Shown: positions 1 to 6,224, counted from the first letter of the stretch. The stretch is DNA of 6,224 bases from Dehalococcoidia bacterium (GCA_007126855.1 SLAK01000131.1:1-6224); one strand, 5' to 3'. Numbers and translations: made by a program. The notes: generated by a model from the sequence alone, not told the origin.

Positions 1-105
1 AGCAGCACGCAGATCCGCGAACGCGTCCGCGCGGGCCTGCCAATCCGGTATTTGGTGCCGGAGGGGGTGGAAGGGGTTATCGAGCGGGAGGGGTTGTGGG
101 GGTAG
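1..105 (+). CDS. nadD: Nicotinate-nucleotide adenylyltransferase, C-terminal end (partial)
   Basis: Frame 1 is open from the left edge to a TAG at 103-105 and gives 34 residues. They begin SSTQIRERVRAG, continue with IRYLVPEGV and end in GLWG. This is the characteristic C-terminus of NadD: the SST-x-IR motif that helps bind the ATP phosphates, then the G-x-x-I-R-Y-L-V-P-x-x-V segment and a short terminal helix. NadD joins nicotinate mononucleotide to ATP to make deamido-NAD in cytosolic NAD synthesis. The start and the N-terminal HxGH nucleotidyltransferase motif lie outside the window. The related CoaD family is less likely, because the IRYLVP-type ending is typical of NadD. The assignment rests on a short but distinctive fragment. 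Confidence 0.85.
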   Translation, partial: SSTQIRERVRAGLPIRYLVPEGVEGVIEREGLWG

Positions 106-147
106 GGGGCATTCTGAGGGACGTTTAAGGTAGCATCATGCGCCAGC

Positions 148-154
148 GGGGGTG
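148..154 (+). promoter_or_regulatory. Probable ribosome-binding site of the mcrB-like gene
   Basis: GGGGGTG differs by one base from GGAGGTG and ends 9 bases before the ATG at 164. It favours that ATG over the in-frame GTG at 152, which lies inside this stretch and has no purine-rich sequence at a suitable distance upstream. No convincing promoter was found in 106-147, so the gene may have a weak promoter of its own or be read from nadD. Confidence 0.45.
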
Positions 155-163
155 TCTACGCCT

Positions 164-1633
164 ATGGAAAAGCTGGTCCAACTCATCCAAGAGCCCTACT
201 CGAGGGAATGGCCCGCACTAGCGGAAGCAACTTTTGATTCGCTGTTCGGCGGTGGTGGCGGCCGATATCGAGAAGCTGCGAAATCCGAAGTTACGATTCG
301 CGCGCCGGGCGGGGAACTGGACGCGCCATTTGCAGCGTTGATACCTGCGGGCAACCCAGGCTCTGGCGGATATGGGGGAATGAGCTTTGTGATCTTCCCG
401 GCCAAGGATGCACCGTCGCTGATCGGGCTTGTAGTCGGGACACAGGGACTCAGCCCAGACGAGCAAATCCTTGGACGACCGGGCCATGCCCGTCGCGCAT
501 TGGCCATCGCTCGTTGGCTCAACAAGCGTCACGGGCGTCAGCTTGCTTGGGCAAAGCACGATCCGACCCGTCTCGACATCGAAGTGCCGGCGGGAATCCG
601 GACGGACTTTCCAGCATACAGTGCCGCATTCAAGAAGTACGGGAACGTGATCTATTGCCTCGCGTCGCCACAGGGACTTGAACCGGATGACATCGAAGAA
701 GCCTGTGCCGCGGTGCTCGACCTGTTCTTTCGGGAGCGCGGCTTCGAGCCACTGAAGGCCTTTGAGAGCCAGGCACACGCTATTCAGAGTCAGTACCTGC
801 CGGAGTTGACGCCGTCACTGACCGAACAAGAGCTGGTCAAGCATCTTGAACGCCGACGGTTCGTCGTAGTCGAGGGACCTCCTGGGACGGGCAAGACGCG
901 AGCGGCAGAGCGGCTGCTTGCGAACCAGTACGGCGGCAACGGCATGACCGTGCAGTTCCACCCGAACACGACGTACGAGTCATTCATCGGAGGACTTGCT
1001 CCGGTCACGACGAGTGAGCAGCTTGGGATGCGATTCGCTCCGAAGCAAGGCGTTCTTATGGAAGCGTCCGCGCGTGCATCGCAATCCGACCGGCCGTTCC
1101 TTCTCCACATCGATGAAATCAACCGCGCCGATCTTGCCAAGGTGCTCGGGGAGGCGATCTTCCTGATGGAGCCGAACGTGCCCGAGCGAACGATCGAACT
1201 CGCCCACGATTCTGGCGAGCCGCACGGCAATTCGCTGCAGCTCCCGCCCAACCTCCACATCCTCGGAACGATGAACAGTGCCGACCGAAGCACGGCGATA
1301 CTGGATGTTGCGATTCGCCGCCGGTTTGCGTTTGTGAAGCTGTGGCCTCAGGAGGATGTCGTCCGCGAGCATGGCAGTGAGCTTACGCAGAAGGCATTTC
1401 GAAGACTCTTCGACATTTTCGTTGACCACGCGAGCGATGAGGCATTCGACCTAATGCCGGGCCACTCGTACTTTCTCGCACAGCAAGGCGGCGACGGACG
1501 TGAGCAACTTCTGACCTCCCTCGCACCGCTACTGGAGGAGTACCTCGCACAGGGATACGTAGCAGGATTTACCGAGGACATCCGCGCCTATCTCCAGTGG
1601 CTGGAATCGACTCAAGGTAGCGAGAAAATCTGA
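164..1633 (+). CDS. mcrB: McrB-like AAA+ ATPase/GTPase, motor subunit of a type IV restriction system
   Basis: 489 residues from the ATG at 164; a GTG at 152 would add four. The C-terminal two thirds is a McrB-family AAA+ motor: Walker A GPPGTGKT (238-245), Walker B HIDEINRAD with acidic pair D317-E318, the McrB-type sensor NSADRS (371-376) in the context LGTMN, and arginine-finger region RRRF (385-388). A helical lid follows with GHSYF (433-437) and PLLEEYL (455-461). In McrBC systems this subunit forms nucleotide-driven rings (GTP in E. coli McrB) that recognise and translocate DNA and activate McrC. Residues 1 to about 210 should be the target-recognition part. They do not resemble the E. 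coli McrB DNA-binding domain by eye; they carry a GGGGG run (29-33) and a motif from GTQGLSPDE (92-100) to GRPGHARR (104-111). The gene overlaps the nuclease gene downstream. The motor call is firm; target specificity and GTP versus ATP use are unknown. Confidence 0.88.
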   Translation: MEKLVQLIQEPYSREWPALAEATFDSLFGGGGGRYREAAKSEVTIRAPGGELDAPFAALIPAGNPGSGGYGGMSFVIFPAKDAPSLIGLVVGTQGLSPDEQILGRPGHARRALAIARWLNKRHGRQLAWAKHDPTRLDIEVPAGIRTDFPAYSAAFKKYGNVIYCLASPQGLEPDDIEEACAAVLDLFFRERGFEPLKAFESQAHAIQSQYLPELTPSLTEQELVKHLERRRFVVVEGPPGTGKTRAAERLLANQYGGNGMTVQFHPNTTYESFIGGLAPVTTSEQLGMRFAPKQGVLMEASARASQSDRPFLLHIDEINRADLAKVLGEAIFLMEPNVPERTIELAHDSGEPHGNSLQLPPNLHILGTMNSADRSTAILDVAIRRRFAFVKLWPQEDVVREHGSELTQKAFRRLFDIFVDHASDEAFDLMPGHSYFLAQQGGDGREQLLTSLAPLLEEYLAQGYVAGFTEDIRAYLQWLESTQGSEKI

Positions 1634-3039
1634 TGCCGACTGCGGCTCAGGCAGTATGGGATGTCACCGACCACGGCACGCTCACGCTGGACAGTTCATT
1701 CTGGGCGCCAAAGGCTGACCGGCGTGAACGAGCGGGGCGAACCGCACGACTGGCAGATCAGTTCTTGCAGATGAACCGCGCCGCACTGGCCGAAATGGGC
1801 ATCGACCCACGGGTAGCCTACGACGGGGCTTCTGCACGTCTGGAACTGCGAGCCTCGGACATGGTCGGCGGCATCGCGCTTCGTTCCCCGACGACGGGAA
1901 TGCATGACCTTGGGCTCGTGGTTCGCCCGCGATTCGCGTGGCGCGGACTCGGGCCGACCTGGTTGGAGACTGGCTGGACGGTGGTGCCCACAATACTGGG
2001 CGGCCCGCAACTGCCGCAGTCGGATCGGCGGACTCCGCTGTGGGTATTGAGCTCCGTAGTGCTCCATCGCCTCAGCCTGATGTTGCGCCAGATCGATCGG
2101 CGCTTTGCGATGCAGGACGCCGTTCTCCCGGCACCAAGGGGCGGTGTTCGATGGGATCAGTACGCCGCCCAGCACCTGCCTCGGGCGCAGTTCACATCCG
2201 TGCCGTGCCGTGTTCCGGTGCTCGAGCGAGATCACGACTTACGCGGCGTTATCCATTTGGTGTTGCGGCAACAGCGTGCTGCTTTGATGAGCGTTAAATC
2301 CGACGGCGGGATCGTGGTGACGTTACTTGAATTCTGCAATCGCCTTCTGCAGAGCGTGGCTGACACCACGCCGCGTCCGCCCATGCCGGGCGAACTGGAA
2401 CGGTGGGGCCGCTCGCGGACACTGGCAAACCTTCGACCGGGACTCGAAGCCATCGAATGGACTGTCGAGGAACGCGGACTCGCAGGTTTGGCCGACCTCC
2501 GAGGGCTGCCATGGAAGCTGCCGATGAACGAGTTTTTCGAAGCATGGGTGGAGCGACTGGCGCGGGAACTTGTGGTCCGGGTGGGCGGCGTTCTCAGGAG
2601 TGGTCGACTGCGGGAAACGCTCAGCCCCATTCAGTGGAACCCCCCGTTTACCGGATCTCAGCGATACCTCCTCCCCGACCTGGTGCTCGAAACTGAAGAT
2701 CACACGGTGGTACTGGACGCGAAGTACAAGCGTCACTGGCGCGAGCTCTCGCAGGAACCATGGCACTCGGTTGGTGAGGAGCTACGCGAGGAGCACCGCC
2801 GCGACTTGCTGCAGGTGCTGGCGTACTCATCGCTGTTCGATGCTCGACGTGTTTCGTGCGTCCTTGTGTACCCGTGCGAGGAGAGCACGTGGGATCACCT
2901 GGAAGCAACCGGACAGACAGTGCAAAGAGCCGAGGTGCAGGGTGGCTCGCGCCACGTGGACATTTTTCTTGCCGCCATTCCGTTTGGTCGTCGGCCTCGC
3001 GACATCGCTGGCCCAATGATCGAGGCACTGGTCTCGTAG
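1633..3039 (+). CDS. mcrC: McrC-like PD-(D/E)XK endonuclease subunit
   Basis: 468 residues, starting at an ATG that shares its A with the upstream TGA (TGATG), so translation is probably coupled to the motor gene. The C-terminal part carries a PD-(D/E)XK nuclease core: P348-D349 in LLPDLVLE, then D362-A363-K364 in VLDAKYKR, followed by a conserved helix DLLQVLAY with Q394 and Y398 and then LVYPC. Before the core, MNEFFEAW (298-305) matches the (M)N-x-LFE-type segment that precedes the nuclease in McrC/DUF2357-like proteins. The N-terminal ~290 residues should contact the AAA+ ring, as in McrC, where this part stimulates nucleotide hydrolysis; this is inferred, since overall similarity there is weak. 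All expected catalytic residues are present and the frame is intact, so the nuclease is probably active. The predicted role is to cut DNA carrying modified bases together with the McrB-like partner. No methyltransferase gene is seen nearby, which fits a modification-dependent rather than a classical restriction-modification system. Confidence 0.85.
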   Translation: MPTAAQAVWDVTDHGTLTLDSSFWAPKADRRERAGRTARLADQFLQMNRAALAEMGIDPRVAYDGASARLELRASDMVGGIALRSPTTGMHDLGLVVRPRFAWRGLGPTWLETGWTVVPTILGGPQLPQSDRRTPLWVLSSVVLHRLSLMLRQIDRRFAMQDAVLPAPRGGVRWDQYAAQHLPRAQFTSVPCRVPVLERDHDLRGVIHLVLRQQRAALMSVKSDGGIVVTLLEFCNRLLQSVADTTPRPPMPGELERWGRSRTLANLRPGLEAIEWTVEERGLAGLADLRGLPWKLPMNEFFEAWVERLARELVVRVGGVLRSGRLRETLSPIQWNPPFTGSQRYLLPDLVLETEDHTVVLDAKYKRHWRELSQEPWHSVGEELREEHRRDLLQVLAYSSLFDARRVSCVLVYPCEESTWDHLEATGQTVQRAEVQGGSRHVDIFLAAIPFGRRPRDIAGPMIEALVS

Positions 3040-3091
3040 CCCGCCCCAACTGGCCTCCCCACTTCCCCTCCGGTAGACTGGGCTTAGCGCC

Positions 3092-3118
3092 TTGGCACTC
3101 CGATGGTGAGAGTGCTAA
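3092..3118 (+). promoter_or_regulatory. CIRCE operator (HrcA binding site)
   Basis: TTGGCACTC (3092-3100), a 9-base spacer (3101-3109) and GAGTGCTAA (3110-3118) match the CIRCE consensus TTAGCACTC-N9-GAGTGCTAA at 17 of 18 arm positions. The only change is G for A at 3094. CIRCE is the inverted repeat bound by HrcA to repress chaperone operons. It lies 17 bases before the hrcA start, so it should sit in the promoter/leader and give autoregulation. The promoter is not clear: a TAGACT at 3074-3079 could be a -10 box that puts CIRCE in the early transcript. A TTGGCA/GCTAAT pair inside the operator would leave too short a leader. Confidence 0.95.
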
Positions 3119-3121
3119 TGT

Positions 3122-3129
3122 GGTGGAAG
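3122..3129 (+). promoter_or_regulatory. Ribosome-binding site deciding the hrcA start
   Basis: GGTGGAAG ends 6 bases before the ATG at 3136. The alternative in-frame ATGs at 3103 and 3118 lie in the CIRCE spacer and at the last base of its right arm, with no comparable Shine-Dalgarno sequence. This places the start at 3136. Confidence 0.7.
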
Positions 3130-3135
3130 TTGAGT

Positions 3136-4170
3136 ATGGCTTTGTCAGATCGCCGGTCCAAGATCCTCGCGCTTATCGTCGAAGACTTCGTCGGCACCGC
3201 TATGCCCGTCGGATCGCAGTCGCTCGTCAAACGCCATACATTGAACCTTTCGAGCGCGACGGTCCGCAACGAGATGGCGGCGCTCGAGGAAGAAGGGATG
3301 ATCACGCACCCGCACACGTCGGCGGGGCGTATCCCCAGCAACAAGGGCTACCGCTATTACGTGCATTCGCTCATGAACGAGCGGCAGCTTTCGCTGGAGG
3401 AGAAGGTGCGGATTTTGCACCAGTTCCAGCAGAGCGCGCACGAGCTGGAGAACTGGGTGGGCCTGGCGGCGAGTGTGCTGGCGCAGGCGGTGCGGAACGT
3501 GGCGGTGGTCACGGAGCCGCGGGTCGGCGATGTGCGGCTGAAGCAGCTCCAGATCGTGGAGGTGTCGGAATCGCGGGCGTTGCTGATCGTGGTGACGAAC
3601 GACACGGTGGTGCACCAGGTGACGCTGGAGCTGGAGGAGCCGGTATCGCAGGACCAGCTCACGCGGCTGGCGAACCGGCTCAACGCGGAGATCGGCGGCA
3701 TGGAGGCTTCGGAGATGCCTTCGTACGACGAGGCGGAGCCCTTCGACGAGGTGGAGGCCGCCGTGGTGGCGCGGGTGAAGCAATTGCTCCGCCGCGCGGA
3801 AGAGGCGCAGGCGAGTCATGCGGTGATCGACGGGGTGCGGCAGATGCTGCGGCAGCCGGAGTTCGAAGACAGCGACCGGATGCTCGATGTGCTGGAGGCG
3901 GTGGAGGAGCGGCACCTGCGGCAGGCGATCCCGGCATGGGAGCTTTCGCCGGGCGGGGTGGCGATCGTCATCGGCGACGAAAACCGGGAGGGGCCGTACC
4001 AGGACATGAGCTTTGTGCTGGCGCGCTACGGCACGCCATCGGGCGCGAGCGGGGTGCTGGGCATCCTTGGTCCGACGCGGATGGACTACGCAGACGCGAT
4101 ATCGCACGTGCGCTACGTTGGAGATGTGATGACCGAGCTCCTGCGGGAGTTTTATGGCGAGCAGATGTGA
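3136..4170 (+). CDS. hrcA: Heat-inducible transcription repressor HrcA
   Basis: 344 residues from the ATG at 3136, the usual HrcA length. The N-terminus is a winged helix-turn-helix: DRRSKILALIVEDFV, then PVGSQSLV, then the recognition region SSATVRNEMAALEEEGMI (39-56) and the family hallmark THPHTSAGRIPSNKGYRYYV (57-76). The central GAF-like dimerisation region follows, and the protein closes with the conserved GILGPTRMDY (309-318) and a RYVGDVMTELL helix. HrcA is a cytosolic dimer that binds CIRCE and represses class I heat-shock genes; in studied species its activity depends on the GroE chaperonin. A CIRCE directly upstream shows autoregulation, and grpE and dnaK downstream are the expected targets. 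Longer starts at 3103 or 3118 would add residues rich in Trp (MWWKL) that are absent from the family and would place coding sequence in the operator. Codon use is strongly G/C at third positions, unlike the mcrBC-like pair upstream. Confidence 0.97.
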   Translation: MALSDRRSKILALIVEDFVGTAMPVGSQSLVKRHTLNLSSATVRNEMAALEEEGMITHPHTSAGRIPSNKGYRYYVHSLMNERQLSLEEKVRILHQFQQSAHELENWVGLAASVLAQAVRNVAVVTEPRVGDVRLKQLQIVEVSESRALLIVVTNDTVVHQVTLELEEPVSQDQLTRLANRLNAEIGGMEASEMPSYDEAEPFDEVEAAVVARVKQLLRRAEEAQASHAVIDGVRQMLRQPEFEDSDRMLDVLEAVEERHLRQAIPAWELSPGGVAIVIGDENREGPYQDMSFVLARYGTPSGASGVLGILGPTRMDYADAISHVRYVGDVMTELLREFYGEQM

Positions 4171-4203
4171 ACAATGGGGAGCGGAGAGTGAAGAGAGGAC
4201 ACG

Positions 4204-4293
4204 CGGGCACCCTCACCCCGGCCCGGTCCCGCGAGCGGGAGAGGGATATACGGGCACCCTCACCCCGACCCTCTCCCGCAAGCGGGAGAGGGA
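4204..4293. repeat. Two tandem 43-base palindromic repeats between hrcA and grpE
   Basis: Two copies, 4204-4246 and 4251-4293, are separated by TATA (period 47). They differ at four positions. Each starts CGGGCACCCTCACCCCG and ends in a hairpin. In copy 2 the arms CCCTCTCCCGC (4269-4279) and GCGGGAGAGGG (4282-4292) are perfectly complementary around AA. In copy 1 the equivalent stem (4222-4232 with 4235-4245) has two mismatches at 4225-4226. There is no following T-tract, so these are not standard terminators. They look like a dispersed REP-like intergenic palindrome that could act as an RNA stability or attenuation element between the repressor and chaperone cistrons; the function is inferred. 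Confidence 0.85.
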
Positions 4294-4314
4294 GTCATTC
4301 CGAGTGAACTTGCG

Positions 4315-4332
4315 ACGGCCAGTGGAGGCCGT
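4315..4332 (+). other. Small hairpin in the grpE leader
   Basis: ACGGCC (4315-4320) and GGCCGT (4327-4332) form a 6-base stem with the 6-base loop AGTGGA. It ends 26 bases before the grpE start, just after the tandem palindromes. It may fold in the mRNA leader, but a stem this short also arises by chance in GC-rich DNA. Confidence 0.3.
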
Positions 4333-4344
4333 GACTACTGGCGA

Positions 4345-4352
4345 AGAGGTGA
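4345..4352 (+). promoter_or_regulatory. Ribosome-binding site deciding the grpE start
   Basis: AGAGGTGA ends 6 bases before the ATG at 4359. The in-frame ATG at 4353 directly abuts this sequence and so cannot use it; 4359 is the likely start. Confidence 0.7.
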
Positions 4353-4358
4353 ATGTGT

Positions 4359-5045
4359 ATGGCCGAACAGGGTGATGAGCGCTTTTTAGATAAGCGGGCG
4401 GCTGCCCGCATGGGCGATGAGTCTTCGGGGCAGCGCGAAGAGCCGGTGGCCGCGGCCCCCGGTGATGGTGCTGCGGGTGGTGGCGCGCCGCGCCCGGAGA
4501 ACGAACCGGCAGGCGAGGCCGAGGCTGCGGCGGACGGCAACGAAGCTGCCGCTTCCGACCAACCCGCGGCCGAGGACGATGTCGCCGAGCTGAAGGACAA
4601 GGCTGACCGGTTCTATGCGAACTGGCAGCGCAGCGCGGCGGACTTCGTCAACTACAAGCGTCGCGTGGAGCAAGAACGGCAGGAGTTTGCGCGCGTGGCG
4701 AATGCCGCGCTGATAATCAATCTGCTGCCGATCTACGACGACCTGGAGCGCGCAGTGAACACCGTCGACGCCAGGCTGGCGGGGCTGAACTGGGTGCAGG
4801 GCATCGAGGCCATCTACCGCAAGTTCGGCGCCATGCTTGAGTCGATGGGTGTGCAGGAGATCCCCGCGGAAGGGGAGCAATTCGACCCGAACTGCCACGA
4901 GGCTGTGGGCGAGCAGCCGGGCGAAGAGGGCAAAGTACTCCACGTTGCCCAGCGGGGATACCGGCTGGGCGACAAGGTTATCCGCCCGGCGATGGTGATT
5001 GTCGGCAACGGGCAACCGGCTCCTGAACAGCAAGAAGGAGCATAA
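4359..5045 (+). CDS. grpE: Nucleotide exchange factor GrpE
   Basis: 228 residues from the ATG at 4359. Residues 1 to about 74 are a low-complexity, acidic, Ala/Gly/Glu-rich tail, probably disordered, as is common in GrpE. The long helix used for dimerisation starts near DVAELKDKADRFYANWQRSA (74-93) and runs through DFVNYKRRVEQE, followed by the LLPIYDDLERAV segment (122-133). The C-terminal beta domain that contacts the DnaK ATPase domain carries the signature FDPNCHEAV (175-183) and GYRLGDKVIRPAMV (200-213). GrpE is a cytosolic homodimer that releases ADP from DnaK so that ATP can rebind and substrate is freed. It sits between hrcA, 188 bases upstream, and dnaK, 75 bases downstream, all in the same direction, and is probably co-transcribed under CIRCE control. 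Confidence 0.97.
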   Translation: MAEQGDERFLDKRAAARMGDESSGQREEPVAAAPGDGAAGGGAPRPENEPAGEAEAAADGNEAAASDQPAAEDDVAELKDKADRFYANWQRSAADFVNYKRRVEQERQEFARVANAALIINLLPIYDDLERAVNTVDARLAGLNWVQGIEAIYRKFGAMLESMGVQEIPAEGEQFDPNCHEAVGEQPGEEGKVLHVAQRGYRLGDKVIRPAMVIVGNGQPAPEQQEGA

Positions 5046-5091
5046 GCGCCGGGATGCCGGTGCGAGCTTACGAAACGAAAACTGCAATGAA

Positions 5092-5106
5092 CGGGCGGAG
5101 AGCCCG
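5092..5106 (+). other. Short hairpin abutting the dnaK ribosome-binding site
   Basis: CGGGC (5092-5096), loop GGAGA and GCCCG (5102-5106) can pair. The stem ends immediately before the strong Shine-Dalgarno GGAGGTGAGG (5107-5116). It could limit ribosome access at low temperature, but it is only 5 base pairs and may be chance. Confidence 0.25.
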
Positions 5107-5120
5107 GGAGGTGAGGAAGA

Positions 5121-6224
5121 ATGGCAAAGGTTCTGGGTATTGACCTGGGGACAACAAATAGCGCGATGGCGGTGATGGAAGGCGGCGAGCCGACCGTTAT
5201 CCCGAACGCGGAAGGTACGCGGACCACGCCGTCGATCGTCGCAGTGACGAAGTCGGGTGAGCGCCTGGTGGGCCAGGTGGCCAAGCGCCAGGCGGTGACG
5301 AACCCGGAGAACACGATCTACAGCATCAAGCGCTTCATGGGCCGCCGCCAGGACGACCCGGAGGTCGAGCGGTCGAAGCCGGCCTACGAGGTAGGCAAGG
5401 ACGAGAAGGGCGACGTGCAGGTGAAGCTGGGCGACAACTGGGTCAGCCCGCCTGAAGTCAGCGCGATGATCCTGCAGAAGCTGAAGACCGACGCAGAGGC
5501 CTACCTGGGCGAGAAGGTGACGGAGGCGGTGATCACCGTCCCGGCTTACTTCAACGACTCCCAGCGGCAGGCCACGAAGGACGCCGGCAAGATCGCCGGG
5601 CTGGAAGTGCTCCGGATCATCAACGAGCCGACCGCGGCGTCGCTGGCCTATGGGCTGGACAAGAAGAGCGACGAGGTCATCGCAGTGTATGACCTTGGCG
5701 GCGGCACCTTTGACATCTCGATCCTGGAGATTGGCGACGGCACCTTCCAGGTGTTGAGCACGAACGGTGACACGCACCTCGGTGGCGACGACTTCGACGA
5801 CCGCGTGATCCAGTGGCTGATCGATGAGTTCAAGAAGGCCGAGGGCATCGACCTGCAGCAGGACCGCCAGGCGCTCCAGCGCCTGAAGGCAGAGGCCGAG
5901 AAGGCGAAGATCGAGCTTTCGAGCACGCAGCAGACGGAGATCAACCTGCCCTTCATCACGGCGGACGCGAGCGGGCCGAAGCACCTGAACATCACGCTTT
6001 CGCGCTCGAAGCTGGAACAGCTCGTCGGCGACCTGCTGGAGTCGACGCTGGAACCGGTGAAGAAGGCGCTGGAGGACGCCGGCAAGAAGGCATCGGACGT
6101 GGACGAAGTGGTGCTGGTGGGCGGCCAGACGCGAATGCCGGCGGTGCAAAAGCTGGTCGCTGACTTCTTCGGGAAGGAAGCGCACAAGGGCGTGAATCCC
6201 GACGAAGTCGTGGCGGTCGGCGCG
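5121..6224 (+). CDS. dnaK: Molecular chaperone DnaK (Hsp70), N-terminal part, cut by the window edge
   Basis: The ATG at 5121 follows the strong ribosome-binding site GGAGGTGAGG (5107-5116). The frame is open to the right edge, giving exactly 368 codons of a protein usually 610-640 long. This covers nearly all of the ATPase domain. Visible landmarks are phosphate-1 loop GIDLGTTNS (6-14), catalytic K70 in YSIKRFMGR, INEPTAASLAYG with E169, phosphate-2 loop DLGGGTFD (191-198) with T196, and the adenosine-region signature VVLVGGQTRMPAVQK (330-344). DnaK binds exposed hydrophobic segments of unfolded proteins in an ATP cycle with DnaJ and GrpE. The linker, the substrate-binding domain and any dnaJ lie beyond the window. 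Position after grpE fits the hrcA-grpE-dnaK heat-shock operon. All catalytic residues seen are conserved. Confidence 0.98.
   Translation, partial: MAKVLGIDLGTTNSAMAVMEGGEPTVIPNAEGTRTTPSIVAVTKSGERLVGQVAKRQAVTNPENTIYSIKRFMGRRQDDPEVERSKPAYEVGKDEKGDVQVKLGDNWVSPPEVSAMILQKLKTDAEAYLGEKVTEAVITVPAYFNDSQRQATKDAGKIAGLEVLRIINEPTAASLAYGLDKKSDEVIAVYDLGGGTFDISILEIGDGTFQVLSTNGDTHLGGDDFDDRVIQWLIDEFKKAEGIDLQQDRQALQRLKAEAEKAKIELSSTQQTEINLPFITADASGPKHLNITLSRSKLEQLVGDLLESTLEPVKKALEDAGKKASDVDEVVLVGGQTRMPAVQKLVADFFGKEAHKGVNPDEVVAVGA

Noticed and set aside
106..3091. Target-site duplication, inverted ends or an integrase marking the McrBC-like cassette as a mobile element
   Set aside because: Comparison by eye of the sequence around 100-150 with that around 3040-3090 shows no convincing direct or inverted repeat, and no transposase or integrase gene is present.
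3092..3119. Promoter made of TTGGCA (3092-3097) and GCTAAT (3114-3119)
   Set aside because: It would start transcription near 3126, inside the ribosome-binding site, leaving too short a leader for the 3136 start. The match probably reflects the CIRCE consensus itself.
3145..4107. 320-codon open frame on the - strand opposite hrcA
   Set aside because: It is Arg/His/Leu-rich low-complexity translation mirroring the hrcA codon bias. HrcA on the + strand is certain.
4269..4292. Rho-independent terminator after hrcA
   Set aside because: The stem is strong, but no run of T follows (next bases AGTCATTCC), and grpE is expected to be in the same operon. It may still attenuate.
4204..4293. CRISPR-like array
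   Set aside because: There are only two copies with a 4-base gap, too short for a spacer, and the repeats are internally palindromic over most of their length.
2856..4307. 483-codon + strand open frame overlapping the mcrC end and hrcA
   Set aside because: It is out of frame with both real genes, runs through CIRCE and the tandem repeats, and gives Gly/Ala/Arg-rich nonsense.
4386..6185. Long 599-codon open frame on the - strand opposite grpE and dnaK
   Set aside because: It is antisense to two unmistakable conserved genes and spans the gap between them. Its translation is rich in Arg, Leu, His and Val with no recognisable domain. Long antisense frames opposite dnaK are a known consequence of codon bias in GC-rich hsp70 genes.

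Overview
High-GC bacterial chromosome fragment with every supported gene on the + strand. In order: the 3' end of nadD (NAD biosynthesis), a two-gene McrB/McrC-type restriction module, then the start of a class I heat-shock operon, hrcA - grpE - dnaK, with dnaK running off the right edge. The HrcA repressor and a CIRCE operator point to a lineage using HrcA/CIRCE control of chaperones (Firmicutes, Actinobacteria, Chloroflexota, Cyanobacteria and others). The strong G/C third-position bias and the nadD-to-hrcA arrangement make a Chloroflexota-like organism a reasonable guess, but the window alone does not prove taxonomy.

Region by region. 1-105 holds the last 34 codons of nadD. 106-163 is a short gap with a purine-rich ribosome-binding stretch. 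164-1633 encodes an McrB-like AAA+ motor with an unusual N-terminal domain. 1633-3039 encodes an McrC-like PD-(D/E)XK nuclease, joined to the motor gene by a TGATG stop/start overlap. 3040-3135 is the hrcA control region, with a near-perfect CIRCE at 3092-3118. 3136-4170 is hrcA. 4171-4358 is a 188-base leader with two tandem 43-base palindromic repeats and a second small hairpin. 4359-5045 is grpE. 5046-5120 is a short spacer with a good ribosome-binding site. 5121-6224 holds the first 368 codons of dnaK. No stretch over 300 bases lacks a gene.

How the genes work together. HrcA should bind CIRCE and repress hrcA-grpE-dnaK; under heat stress repression is relieved, and DnaK and its nucleotide exchange factor GrpE are made together. 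The McrBC-like pair is functionally separate. By family it should be a modification-dependent (type IV) restriction system, in which the motor hexamer recognises and translocates modified DNA and the nuclease cuts. It looks like an accessory cassette placed between housekeeping nadD and the chaperone operon. Its codon usage is visibly more mixed at third positions than that of hrcA or dnaK. Its target is not identifiable from the sequence.
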